Positions 1 to 6,018 of a stretch of 12,740 nt of DNA are shown here, one piece after another; position 1 is the first letter of the stretch; every line of letters begins with the position of its first letter. The position numbers were made by a program, and so were the translations under genes. Source of the stretch: CAZIHO01 sp964538875 (GTDB lineage: Bacteria; Pseudomonadota; Gammaproteobacteria; Chromatiales; Chromatiaceae); contig CAZIHO010000103.1 in NCBI GenBank assembly GCA_964538875.1, positions 1 through 12,740 on the forward strand, in the 5' to 3' direction. Under the pieces are notes generated by a model that saw nothing but the letters and a program-made list of their open reading frames with translations, ran no database searches and was not told the DNA's origin.

Positions 1-720
1 GCCCAGGTCGCCCAGGGGCGGCACCTGCGCCCCGGCCAGGCAGGCGGCCAGGCGGCGGTGTAACTCCGCTTCCCGCTGGGTGCGGCCGTGCGGGTCCGGG
101 TCCCGGCGCGCCTCGGCGGCGGCAAATCCGTATAGGGGATGGCGGATCTCACCTCGATGCACCAGGCCTCGCAGGGAGCCTTGGCCGTAGTGCCGCACCC
201 AGTTTTGCAGCCGTAGGCGCCGCCAGGCCAGGCCCCGGCGTGCCACGGCGGCGAACCAGTCCAGTCCTGGGGCTCCACCGGTGCTAAAGGGCGGCAGATC
301 CAGGTAGGCGTGCCGGTCCAGCAGCAGGTGGCAGAGGTAGGCGTACAGCTGAGGCGGGTCCGGATGTATCTGGCCGGCAAATACGGACTGGCCGTCCAGC
401 CAGCATGGGAGAGTTCCCAGATCGCCGATGATCTCAGTGTCTGTGTCCAGCACCAGTACCTGGCGACCCCGGACCCGGGTCCGCAGCAGGCGGTCCAGGG
501 CCGGGCCGTGACCCAGGTTGACCGGCGAGCGATGGACCCGCAACTGGGGCAGGTCCGGGGCGAAGCGCTCCAGCAGTTGCGGGGTAGCGTCCGGGGAGGC
601 GTTGTCCCATAGATGGACGGCGCCGATCAGGCCGGGGTCCACCCGGTCCCGCAGGGACGCCAGCAGGTTATGCAGGTAGGGCGCGGCGCCGTGGGCGACG
701 ATGGCGATGTCCAGGGTCAA
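1..720 (-). CDS. Family 2 glycosyltransferase, 3' end cut by window edge
   Basis: A continuous minus-strand reading frame of 240 codons runs off the left edge. The start LDIAIVAHGAAPYLHNLLAS, followed by HLWDNASPDATPQLL (about 36-50) and VNLGHGPALDRLL, is the nucleotide-binding half of a GT-A fold, GT2 (WcaA/RfbF-like) glycosyltransferase. The acidic VLDTDTE motif near residue 90 sits where the metal/nucleotide-sugar-binding DxD is expected. Such enzymes use nucleotide-sugar donors at the cytoplasmic face of the membrane. The start is taken as TTG at 720-718: the frame is closed just upstream by the SDR gene's in-frame TAA (729-727), and no ATG or GTG is available before the conserved N-terminus. 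Only six bases separate it from the SDR gene, so it belongs to the same operon. Donor and acceptor sugars cannot be read from the sequence. Family assignment is good; start and substrate are less sure. Confidence 0.8.
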   Translation of the reverse strand, partial: MTLDIAIVAHGAAPYLHNLLASLRDRVDPGLIGAVHLWDNASPDATPQLLERFAPDLPQLRVHRSPVNLGHGPALDRLLRTRVRGRQVLVLDTDTEIIGDLGTLPCWLDGQSVFAGQIHPDPPQLYAYLCHLLLDRHAYLDLPPFSTGGAPGLDWFAAVARRGLAWRRLRLQNWVRHYGQGSLRGLVHRGEIRHPLYGFAAAEARRDPDPHGRTQREAELHRRLAACLAGAQVPPLGDLG

Positions 721-726
721 GGGGGC

Positions 727-1464
727 TTACAGCCGGATGCGCTTGAACAGAGCTTCCGGAATCCACCGGATGATCGCCATGATCAGGCCCCAATACCAGG
801 GCGCGTACAGCACCTCCCGCCCCTGAGCCACCCCCTTGAGGATCCGCCGGGCGATTTGCTCCGGGCTGGCCCACAGCCATCCCTTCTGGAAGTCCTGGGT
901 CATGGGCGTATCCACCAGACCCGGCTTGATGGTCAACACCGTCACGCCGGCCGGGTGCAGGCGTTGCCGCAAGCCTTGCAGGAACAGGGTCAGGGCTCCC
1001 TTGGCGGCGCCGTACACATAGTTGGACTGGCGTCCCCGCTCCCCGGCCACCGAGCTGATGACGGCGATGCTACCCCGGCCCTGGGCCTCCATGCGGTTGG
1101 CCAGGTGGGTGAGCAGAGACATCTGGCTGATGGCATTGGCGTTGAGTTGGTGCAGGGCGAGCTGGAAATCCGCCTGGGCTGCCTGCTGATCGCCCAGGGT
1201 GCCGTGGGCGATGAGGGCGATGTCGATGGGGCCCAGGGTGGCGAAGGCGGCGTCGATGAGCGCCTGATGGTGGGCAAGATCCAGCAAATCCAGCACCTGG
1301 GTGTGGGCGCTGGCCGCGCCCCGGATCCCCAGGTCGGCGGCCAGCGCCGCTAGACGTTCCCCATCCCGGGCCACCAGATAGAAACCATGCCCCTGGCCCG
1401 CCCACAGCCGGGCGCTGGCTTGGGCGATGGCGGAGGTGGCGCCGATGATGAGAATTTGGCTCAT
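727..1464 (-). CDS. dprE2: DprE2-like SDR: 2'-keto reductase making polyprenyl-P-arabinose
   Basis: This 245-residue short-chain dehydrogenase/reductase has the NAD(P)-binding loop GATSAIA (8-14; the last Gly of the usual TGxxxGxG is Ala), N110, Ser137/138, and the catalytic pair Tyr151 and Lys155 in YVYGAAK. The stretches SSVAGERGRQSNYVYGAAKG and IKPGLVDTPM, and the C-terminus APWYWGLIMAIIRWIP, follow Mycobacterium tuberculosis DprE2 (Rv3791) closely as I remember it. DprE2 reduces the 2'-keto intermediate made by DprE1 to decaprenyl-phosphoryl-D-arabinofuranose. Its ATG overlaps the stop of the DprE1-like gene (ATGA, 1464-1461), the same pairing as in mycobacteria. The frame stays open far upstream inside the DprE1-like gene, but the overlap start and the Rossmann loop at residue 8 fix the N-terminus. 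Polyprenyl chain length is unknown. The reaction is inferred from family and partner. Confidence 0.88.
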   Translation of the reverse strand: MSQILIIGATSAIAQASARLWAGQGHGFYLVARDGERLAALAADLGIRGAASAHTQVLDLLDLAHHQALIDAAFATLGPIDIALIAHGTLGDQQAAQADFQLALHQLNANAISQMSLLTHLANRMEAQGRGSIAVISSVAGERGRQSNYVYGAAKGALTLFLQGLRQRLHPAGVTVLTIKPGLVDTPMTQDFQKGWLWASPEQIARRILKGVAQGREVLYAPWYWGLIMAIIRWIPEALFKRIRL

Positions 1465-2762
1465 TGCAGTCCCAGCCGTTTGGATTGGGCGGAGGCGAAA
1501 TGGCCGATGGCCCGGTAGCGGGCGCGAATTTCCTCGAATTCCCGCCAGCGGGGATAGCCGGCCTTGAACGTGGCCTCGCTCATGCGGGCGTCCTTGGCCA
1601 GATACAGGCGGCCGCCCTGCTCCAGCACCCGTTGGTCCAGGGCGTCCAGCAAGGGGAACAGGCCAGATTCCAGCTTGAAATCCAGGGCCAGGGTGTAACC
1701 GGGCCGGGGAAAGGACAGCAGATTGGCGTTGGCCTGGCCAAGGACCTTGAGCACCGCCAAAAACGAGCCCCGGCCGGATGCTGCGATGGGCTCCAATAAC
1801 TGGCGTAGGCCTGTCTCCCCCGCTGCGGTGGGCAGCAGGCATTGGTATTGGATGAAGCCGGGTTTGCCGTAGAGACGATTCCAGTGGGCCAGGCGGTCCA
1901 GAGGATAGAAGAAGGACTCCAGGGATACCCGCCGCACCTGGCGCCCAGCGCGGGCCTTGGCATAAAACCCCTGGTTGAACAGCCGCACACTGGTGGGATT
2001 CAGCAGGCCCGACGGCAGGCCGGGCGGGATGGTCAGGGGCGGGCGGTCCAGGAGCCGGAGTTGCCCTTCGGGGTCCGCCTCCCCCAGCATCAGCAGGGAA
2101 CGGCCAAGCCGCCGGCCCTGGGCCAGGCAGTCGATCCAGGCCACCGAGTAACTGGCGCCGGCATGGTCCGCAAAGGCCGCCAGCAGGGCGCCCAAGTCCG
2201 GGGTCTTGATGCGGGTCTCGATGATGGAACTGGAAGGGATCCGCTTCAGGCGCAGTTCTGCCGCCAGGATCAACCCGGTTAGACCCATGCCGCCGCAGGT
2301 GGCGTGGAACAGCTCCGGATGCTCGGTTGGGGATGCCCATAAAGTCGTGCCGTCGCCGAGCAGCAGCTGGAGGCGGGTTACCTGGTCGCAAAAACTGCCG
2401 TCCAGGTGATGATTCTTGCCATGCACATCGGCGGCGATGGCGCCCCCGACGCTGACCCAGCGGGTACCCGGTGTCACCGGCGGAAACCAGCCTTTGGGCA
2501 CCATGACCCGCAGCAGGGTGTCCAGGGATACGCCGGCCTCGCAGGTCAACAGGCCGGTGGCTGGATCAAAGGCCAGCAGATGATCCAGATAACGGCTATC
2601 CAGCACATGGGACCCCAGGGCGCTATCCCCGTAGGCACGGCCTAGGCCCCTGGGGGTGAGCGTCTCTCCCTCGGCCAGCAGCAGGGTGCACTGGCTTGCC
2701 GACTTGGGCTGGGACAGACGCGCCTCGACGCGGGGGTAACGCCCCCAGCCCTCGATTTGCAT
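1461..2762 (-). CDS. dprE1: DprE1-like FAD oxidoreductase (polyprenyl-P-ribose 2'-oxidase)
   Basis: This 433-residue flavoprotein of the PCMH/VAO type matches mycobacterial DprE1 along its length. Visible motifs are PRGLGRAYGD (37-46), PGTRWVSVGGAIA (98-110), DVHGKNHH (112-119, His114 near the flavin), GGMGLTGLI (157-165), WNRLYGKPGFIQYQ (294-307) and GGRLYLAKDAR (383-393, Lys390 matching the active-site Lys418). DprE1 oxidises the ribose C2 hydroxyl of decaprenyl-phosphoryl-ribose, the first half of the epimerisation to arabinose. At the position of Cys387, the residue attacked by benzothiazinone drugs, this protein has Ala359 (PGYTLALDF). The ATG shares one base with the GtrA stop (TGATG), and GGAG lies six bases upstream (2772-2769). 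The stop overlaps the DprE2-like ATG. FAD-linked sugar-lactone oxidases are the nearest alternative, but the DprE2 and UbiA neighbours argue against that. Confidence 0.92.
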   Translation of the reverse strand: MQIEGWGRYPRVEARLSQPKSASQCTLLLAEGETLTPRGLGRAYGDSALGSHVLDSRYLDHLLAFDPATGLLTCEAGVSLDTLLRVMVPKGWFPPVTPGTRWVSVGGAIAADVHGKNHHLDGSFCDQVTRLQLLLGDGTTLWASPTEHPELFHATCGGMGLTGLILAAELRLKRIPSSSIIETRIKTPDLGALLAAFADHAGASYSVAWIDCLAQGRRLGRSLLMLGEADPEGQLRLLDRPPLTIPPGLPSGLLNPTSVRLFNQGFYAKARAGRQVRRVSLESFFYPLDRLAHWNRLYGKPGFIQYQCLLPTAAGETGLRQLLEPIAASGRGSFLAVLKVLGQANANLLSFPRPGYTLALDFKLESGLFPLLDALDQRVLEQGGRLYLAKDARMSEATFKAGYPRWREFEEIRARYRAIGHFASAQSKRLGLQ

Positions 2763-3181
2763 CAGTCGCTCCGCCCGGCAGTGACAAATACGAATCGCCG
2801 GTCTAGCTGATATTTCAGCAGGAAGCCCAGCGACAAGCCCAGGGCGCCGCCCAGGTAGCGCATGGCGGCAGCCTCGAACAGGAGATGAAACCCATATTCG
2901 ATGCCCCAGAACAGGGCGGTGGTGACCAGGCCGGTCCCGGCGTACAGCAGGAATAGCTGGCCGTCATGGGCCAGGTTGTCCGGCTGAAAACGGAAGATAT
3001 GGCGCTTGTCCAGCAGGTATTTGGTGGGCAGGCCGGCGGCGGTGCCCGCCAGAATCGAGGTTTCAACGTTCCAGGGCCCCTGGTACAGGGCCATCACCAG
3101 GGCCTGACTGGTCAGGTTGACCAGGGTGGAGACTCCGGCGAACAGGCCATATAACAGGCTGATGCGGGTGGCCGGGCTCAT
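2762..3181 (-). CDS. GtrA family membrane protein, possible lipid-sugar translocation factor
   Basis: This is a 139-residue integral membrane protein with four hydrophobic spans at roughly 7-28, 38-57, 75-95 and 105-122. Its two basic repeats, KYLLDKRHIF (54-63) and KYQLDRRFVF (123-132), sit after the second and fourth spans, the internal duplication typical of GtrA proteins. GtrA family members act on polyprenyl-phosphate-linked sugars. The mycobacterial member Rv3789 lies beside dprE1/dprE2 and has been discussed as a flippase or as an anchoring factor for arabinan enzymes. The ATG overlaps the stop of the HAD-UbiA gene (ATGA, 3181-3178). The frame is open further upstream, but only this start gives a family-length protein. 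The context suggests a role in presenting polyprenyl-phosphoryl-arabinose at the outer face of the inner membrane; that role is inferred. Confidence 0.87.
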   Translation of the reverse strand: MSPATRISLLYGLFAGVSTLVNLTSQALVMALYQGPWNVETSILAGTAAGLPTKYLLDKRHIFRFQPDNLAHDGQLFLLYAGTGLVTTALFWGIEYGFHLLFEAAAMRYLGGALGLSLGFLLKYQLDRRFVFVTAGRSD

Positions 3182-4656
3182 GTCAAGACCCTGGCCAGCC
3201 CAAATGCCAGCAGGAAGCCGGCCGCCACCGTCCAACTGCCCCGGTCCTGGAGGGCGAACAGCACCGGATCGTCCCGCATCTCGCCCCGGTGGGCGATCAG
3301 CCAGGCCCGGGACAGCCACCACCAGAGCAGCGGACAGGCCAGCCAGATGAACTCCGGCCGGTGATAGAGTTGGGCGGTATGCTGATCCTGGATGTAGAGC
3401 GCCAGCACCAGAATGGACAGATACCCGGCGCCGGTGCCCAGGCTGGACACCATTTCCAGGTCCTCCTGGCGGTAACCGCGACCCGGCAGGGCACTCGCCT
3501 TGTTCCCCAGCCGGGTGGATTTCAACTCGCTGAAGCGTTTGAGGAACGCCAGGCTCAAGAAAAAAAACAGGGAGAAGGCTAGCAGCCAGAAGGACACCGG
3601 AACCCCGATCACCAGCGCACCGGCGAAAATGCGCAGGGTATAGAGTCCGGCCAGGGTCAGGACATCCACCAGCACCAAGCGCTTGAGCCACAGGGAATAG
3701 GCGAGGGTCGCCAGGAAATAACCTGCCAACAGGGCGAGAAACGACCAGGGCAGGGCCATGGAGCCAATGCCGAAGGCGGTCAGCAACAAGAGGGGCCAGG
3801 CCAGCCAGGCATCCAGCAGGCTCAGGTCGCCGGCGGCGCAGGGACGCTGGCGCTTGCGCCGGTGGCGTCGATCCTCCGCCAGATCCGCTAGGTCATTCAG
3901 CAGATAGACGCTGGAGGTGGCGAGGCTGAACACCAGCAACGCCAACAGGGCGGCGGCTAGACTCGCTCCATCCCCATAGCGGTGCGCCACCAGCAGGGGC
4001 ACCAGCAACAGCAGGTTCTTGACCCACAGATGGGGCCGGGCGGCCCGCAGCAGCGCCAGGTGGCGGGGCGGACGGCCGTCGTCCCAGCGCTGGGCCAGTT
4101 TGCCCAGGGCGCCGACCTGGGCGATGAGGGCGGGATTGGAACTGACCAGATAGGCCCGCCGGGCGGCGCGCCAAACCGGCACATCAGCCTGGCTGTTGCC
4201 CACATAGTCGAAGCCCCCCTGGCCGTACCCTTCCACCAGGCAGGCCCGTTTGTGCAGGCCGGCCAGGTTCACCTGTCCGTCGCTGGCCAGCACCTGGTCG
4301 AACAGCCCCAGGTGCCGGGCCAGGGGTTCCGCCAAGCGCCGGTGGCTGGCGGTGGCCAGTACCAGGCTGCGGCCTTCGGTCCGTTGCTGCCGCAACCAGG
4401 CTAGCAAATCTTCCCGGTAGGGCAGATGGGCCGGATCGAGCGGGCAGGCTTCCGCCAGCCGGGCCTTGAGTACCGGCTTGCCGGCCAGGAGCCAGCCCAG
4501 CAGCCGGCCCGTCTGCCAGGGATGGCGGGTGACGAACCGGCTGGCGGTCTCCAGCAAGAGGTCGGTCTTGACCAGGGTGCCGTCCAGATCGACGACCAGG
4601 GGCGGAGAGGTTTCGGTCAAATCAGTCACCAAGCTTGGGCGGGGCGTCTGGGCCAT
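3178..4656 (-). CDS. HAD phosphatase-UbiA phosphoribosyl-polyprenyl synthase fusion
   Basis: This 492-residue two-domain protein starts with a HAD phosphatase (about 18-195): motif I DLDGTL (Asp23, Asp25), motif II ATAS near 101-104, a motif III lysine around 136, and motif IV GNSQAD (153-158). The rest (about 200-492) is a polytopic UbiA prenyltransferase. It has NDLADLAEDRRH (254-265, the NDxxDxxxDxxH metal/diphosphate motif), then KRQRPCAAG, YSLWLKR and the second active-site stretch LRIFAG...VPVSFW...KRFSEL (341-378). These match mycobacterial Rv3806c, which joins PRPP to decaprenyl phosphate. The HAD half would then remove the 5-phosphate, so one protein may do both steps. The ATG at 4656 overlaps the GT87 gene by 35 bases; a GTG at 4629 would cut the overlap to 8 bases, and both precede motif I. 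Substrates are inferred from motifs and neighbours. Confidence 0.88.
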   Translation of the reverse strand: MAQTPRPSLVTDLTETSPPLVVDLDGTLVKTDLLLETASRFVTRHPWQTGRLLGWLLAGKPVLKARLAEACPLDPAHLPYREDLLAWLRQQRTEGRSLVLATASHRRLAEPLARHLGLFDQVLASDGQVNLAGLHKRACLVEGYGQGGFDYVGNSQADVPVWRAARRAYLVSSNPALIAQVGALGKLAQRWDDGRPPRHLALLRAARPHLWVKNLLLLVPLLVAHRYGDGASLAAALLALLVFSLATSSVYLLNDLADLAEDRRHRRKRQRPCAAGDLSLLDAWLAWPLLLLTAFGIGSMALPWSFLALLAGYFLATLAYSLWLKRLVLVDVLTLAGLYTLRIFAGALVIGVPVSFWLLAFSLFFFLSLAFLKRFSELKSTRLGNKASALPGRGYRQEDLEMVSSLGTGAGYLSILVLALYIQDQHTAQLYHRPEFIWLACPLLWWWLSRAWLIAHRGEMRDDPVLFALQDRGSWTVAAGFLLAFGLARVLT

Positions 4657-5944
4657 TGGACGGCCATCCTAGCGGTCCTAAGCCGTTCCGGAAACCCGGC
4701 CGGGGGGCGGCCAGCAAGGCGCCAGACAACCACAGCCAGGCCAGGATGCAGGCCAGGGCCTTGAGTTGCCAGGTGTGTACCAGCAGGTGCTTGATTTGCC
4801 CAGGAAAAATATCCGTGGGCGATAGCTGGGTGAACAGCAGCACCGCCCCAGCCAGCAGATTGCTGAACCAGGTTCGGGGTTGGCTCAAATAGCCGAGGGC
4901 GACGCCGGTGACGGCGATGATGAAGGTCGGGGATTCCGCCTTGTGGTTGAGAATCACCATCCAAATCAACAGGGAACCCAGAAAGCCCAAGCGGAACAAG
5001 AACTCCCGGTGCCGGGCTAGCCGTGCCAGGGGCGCCATTAACAGGAGCAGGGCGGCGCCCCGCACCCATTCCCGCCCCCCGGACAGGCCGAACCAGGCCT
5101 GCAGCCAGCCGAACAGGGACAGGCCATGAAAATCCCGGTTTTCCCGCAGCACCAGGCGCGCCCAGCTCTGATATTGGCGTCCCAATTCGGCGGGCTCGAT
5201 CACCAGCAGCGGCAGCGCCAGCAGCACCAGGAACCAGGTCCCTGAGGCCAGGATCAGTAGGGGCTTGCGGGGATAAAAGACATACAGCAGCAGGGCGACG
5301 GCCGCGAACGGCTTGATGAAGATGGCCAGCAGTAGATACAGGGACGGGGACCAGATCCGCCGCTGCTCCAGTCCGGCGAAGGCCAGCAGAATCAGCCCGG
5401 CGATGAGGGGATTGCTTTGGGCGTTCTGGAGTGCGGTGACCAGTTCCAGGCTACAGAACAGCAGCAGGGGCACCTGGACCTGCCGCTCCAGCCCCGGCAA
5501 GCGGGTCAGGGCGGCGGCGTATAGGCCTGCGTTGAGCAGGTTCCACAGGGCGGCCCCAACGCCATGGGGCGGCAGGCTGAAGGGCGCCATGGCCAGCGCG
5601 AAGGTGGGGCTATACATGAACAGGTCCGACTGACCTGGATAAAAGATGTACAGATCCTGGTGGGTCAGCAGGTGGGTCCAGGCGCTGGTGTAGATGTAAA
5701 AGTTATGCAGGGCCGGATAACTGACGCCATCCACCAGCCTGGGGCCCAGCCAGAGTTTGTGCAGGGTGAGCAGCAGGGTAACCCCCAGCAGCAACCCCAC
5801 CAGATGGGCTACCGGGATCCCGCTGGCCGCCGCCAGCGCCTCCCGCAGCCGGATTGCCAGGCCGCCAGCCCTGTCCTCCCGTCGCCCCATGCCCCCAACG
5901 CCCCCTTCGTTCCCGTCCACCGTCTGGACGCCGCAGGCTAGCAT
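4622..5944 (-). CDS. GT87 (DUF2029) GT-C membrane glycosyltransferase
   Basis: This protein of up to 440 residues has about ten hydrophobic spans. The first large periplasmic loop carries NFYIYTSAWTHLL (81-93), DLYIFYPGQSDLF (97-109) and YSPTFALAMAPFSLPP (111-126). Downstream are LQNAQSNPLIAGL, IKPFAAVALLLYVF and HGLSLFGW. This pattern is the GT87/DUF2029 family of polyprenyl-phosphate-sugar-dependent enzymes, which includes the mannosyltransferase PimE and, as I recall, the arabinofuranosyltransferase AftC. It is the first gene of the arabinose-lipid operon, so it is the best candidate to transfer D-arabinofuranose in the periplasm; that is inference. Two starts are possible: ATG 5944, or ATG 5890 (residue 19), which has AGGGGG upstream and gives a more usual N-terminus. 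The acidic residue often found at the start of the first loop motif is Asn81 here; Asp97 is conserved in look. Confidence 0.82.
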   Translation of the reverse strand: MLACGVQTVDGNEGGVGGMGRREDRAGGLAIRLREALAAASGIPVAHLVGLLLGVTLLLTLHKLWLGPRLVDGVSYPALHNFYIYTSAWTHLLTHQDLYIFYPGQSDLFMYSPTFALAMAPFSLPPHGVGAALWNLLNAGLYAAALTRLPGLERQVQVPLLLFCSLELVTALQNAQSNPLIAGLILLAFAGLEQRRIWSPSLYLLLAIFIKPFAAVALLLYVFYPRKPLLILASGTWFLVLLALPLLVIEPAELGRQYQSWARLVLRENRDFHGLSLFGWLQAWFGLSGGREWVRGAALLLLMAPLARLARHREFLFRLGFLGSLLIWMVILNHKAESPTFIIAVTGVALGYLSQPRTWFSNLLAGAVLLFTQLSPTDIFPGQIKHLLVHTWQLKALACILAWLWLSGALLAAPRPGFRNGLGPLGWPSNGPDAPPKLGD

Positions 5945-6018
5945 AAGTCCCTGGACCTAGGTTTGGCTTCCGGGGACCGGCTCGGGCACACTACCCGTTC
6001 GCCCCCAGGATTCCATCC
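5945..6018. promoter_or_regulatory. Divergent intergenic region, likely holding both promoters
   Basis: These 74 bases separate the divergent GT87 and GT4 genes, the first genes of the two operons, so promoters for both should lie here or just inside the coding ends. I see no convincing sigma-70 pair. The best plus-strand candidate is TTGGCT (5963-5968) with CACACT (5987-5992) 18 bases later, a weak match. An 8-base palindrome ACCTAGGT lies at 5955-5962. If GT87 starts at 5890 the region grows to 128 bases. Confidence 0.4.
6007..6010 (+). promoter_or_regulatory. Ribosome binding site deciding the GTG start of the GT4 gene
   Basis: AGGA lies eight bases before the GTG at 6019. No ATG is nearby in frame, and the conserved N-terminal strand of the glycosyltransferase (PLTLITDSLNPRRGGAE) begins a few codons later. 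This supports GTG 6019 as the start. Confidence 0.6.

Noticed and set aside
613..1353. Plus-strand open frame of 246 codons opposite the GT2 and DprE2-like genes
   Set aside because: Low-complexity Gly/Gln/His-rich translation with no motif; the minus strand carries well-matched enzymes across the whole stretch.
1465..2391. Upstream extension of the SDR frame into the DprE1-like gene, as if a 554-residue fusion
   Set aside because: The added part is an out-of-frame shadow of the flavoprotein; the ATGA overlap and the Rossmann loop at residue 8 define the real start.
3560..3567. Run of eight A (T on the coding strand) in the UbiA domain as a slippage switch
   Set aside because: It encodes a conserved phenylalanine-rich membrane span and the frame is intact; nothing suggests programmed slippage.
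3182..3691. Upstream extension of the GtrA frame to 309 codons
   Set aside because: The extra residues are a frame shadow of the UbiA domain; the ATG at 3181 gives the normal GtrA length.
5955..5962. Palindrome ACCTAGGT as an operator in the divergent region
   Set aside because: Only eight bases, no flanking symmetry and no regulator gene nearby; not enough to call a binding site.
5984..6003. GGGCAC-like sequence as a sigma-54 promoter before the GT4 gene
   Set aside because: The spacing to the downstream element is wrong and no TTGC follows at the needed distance.
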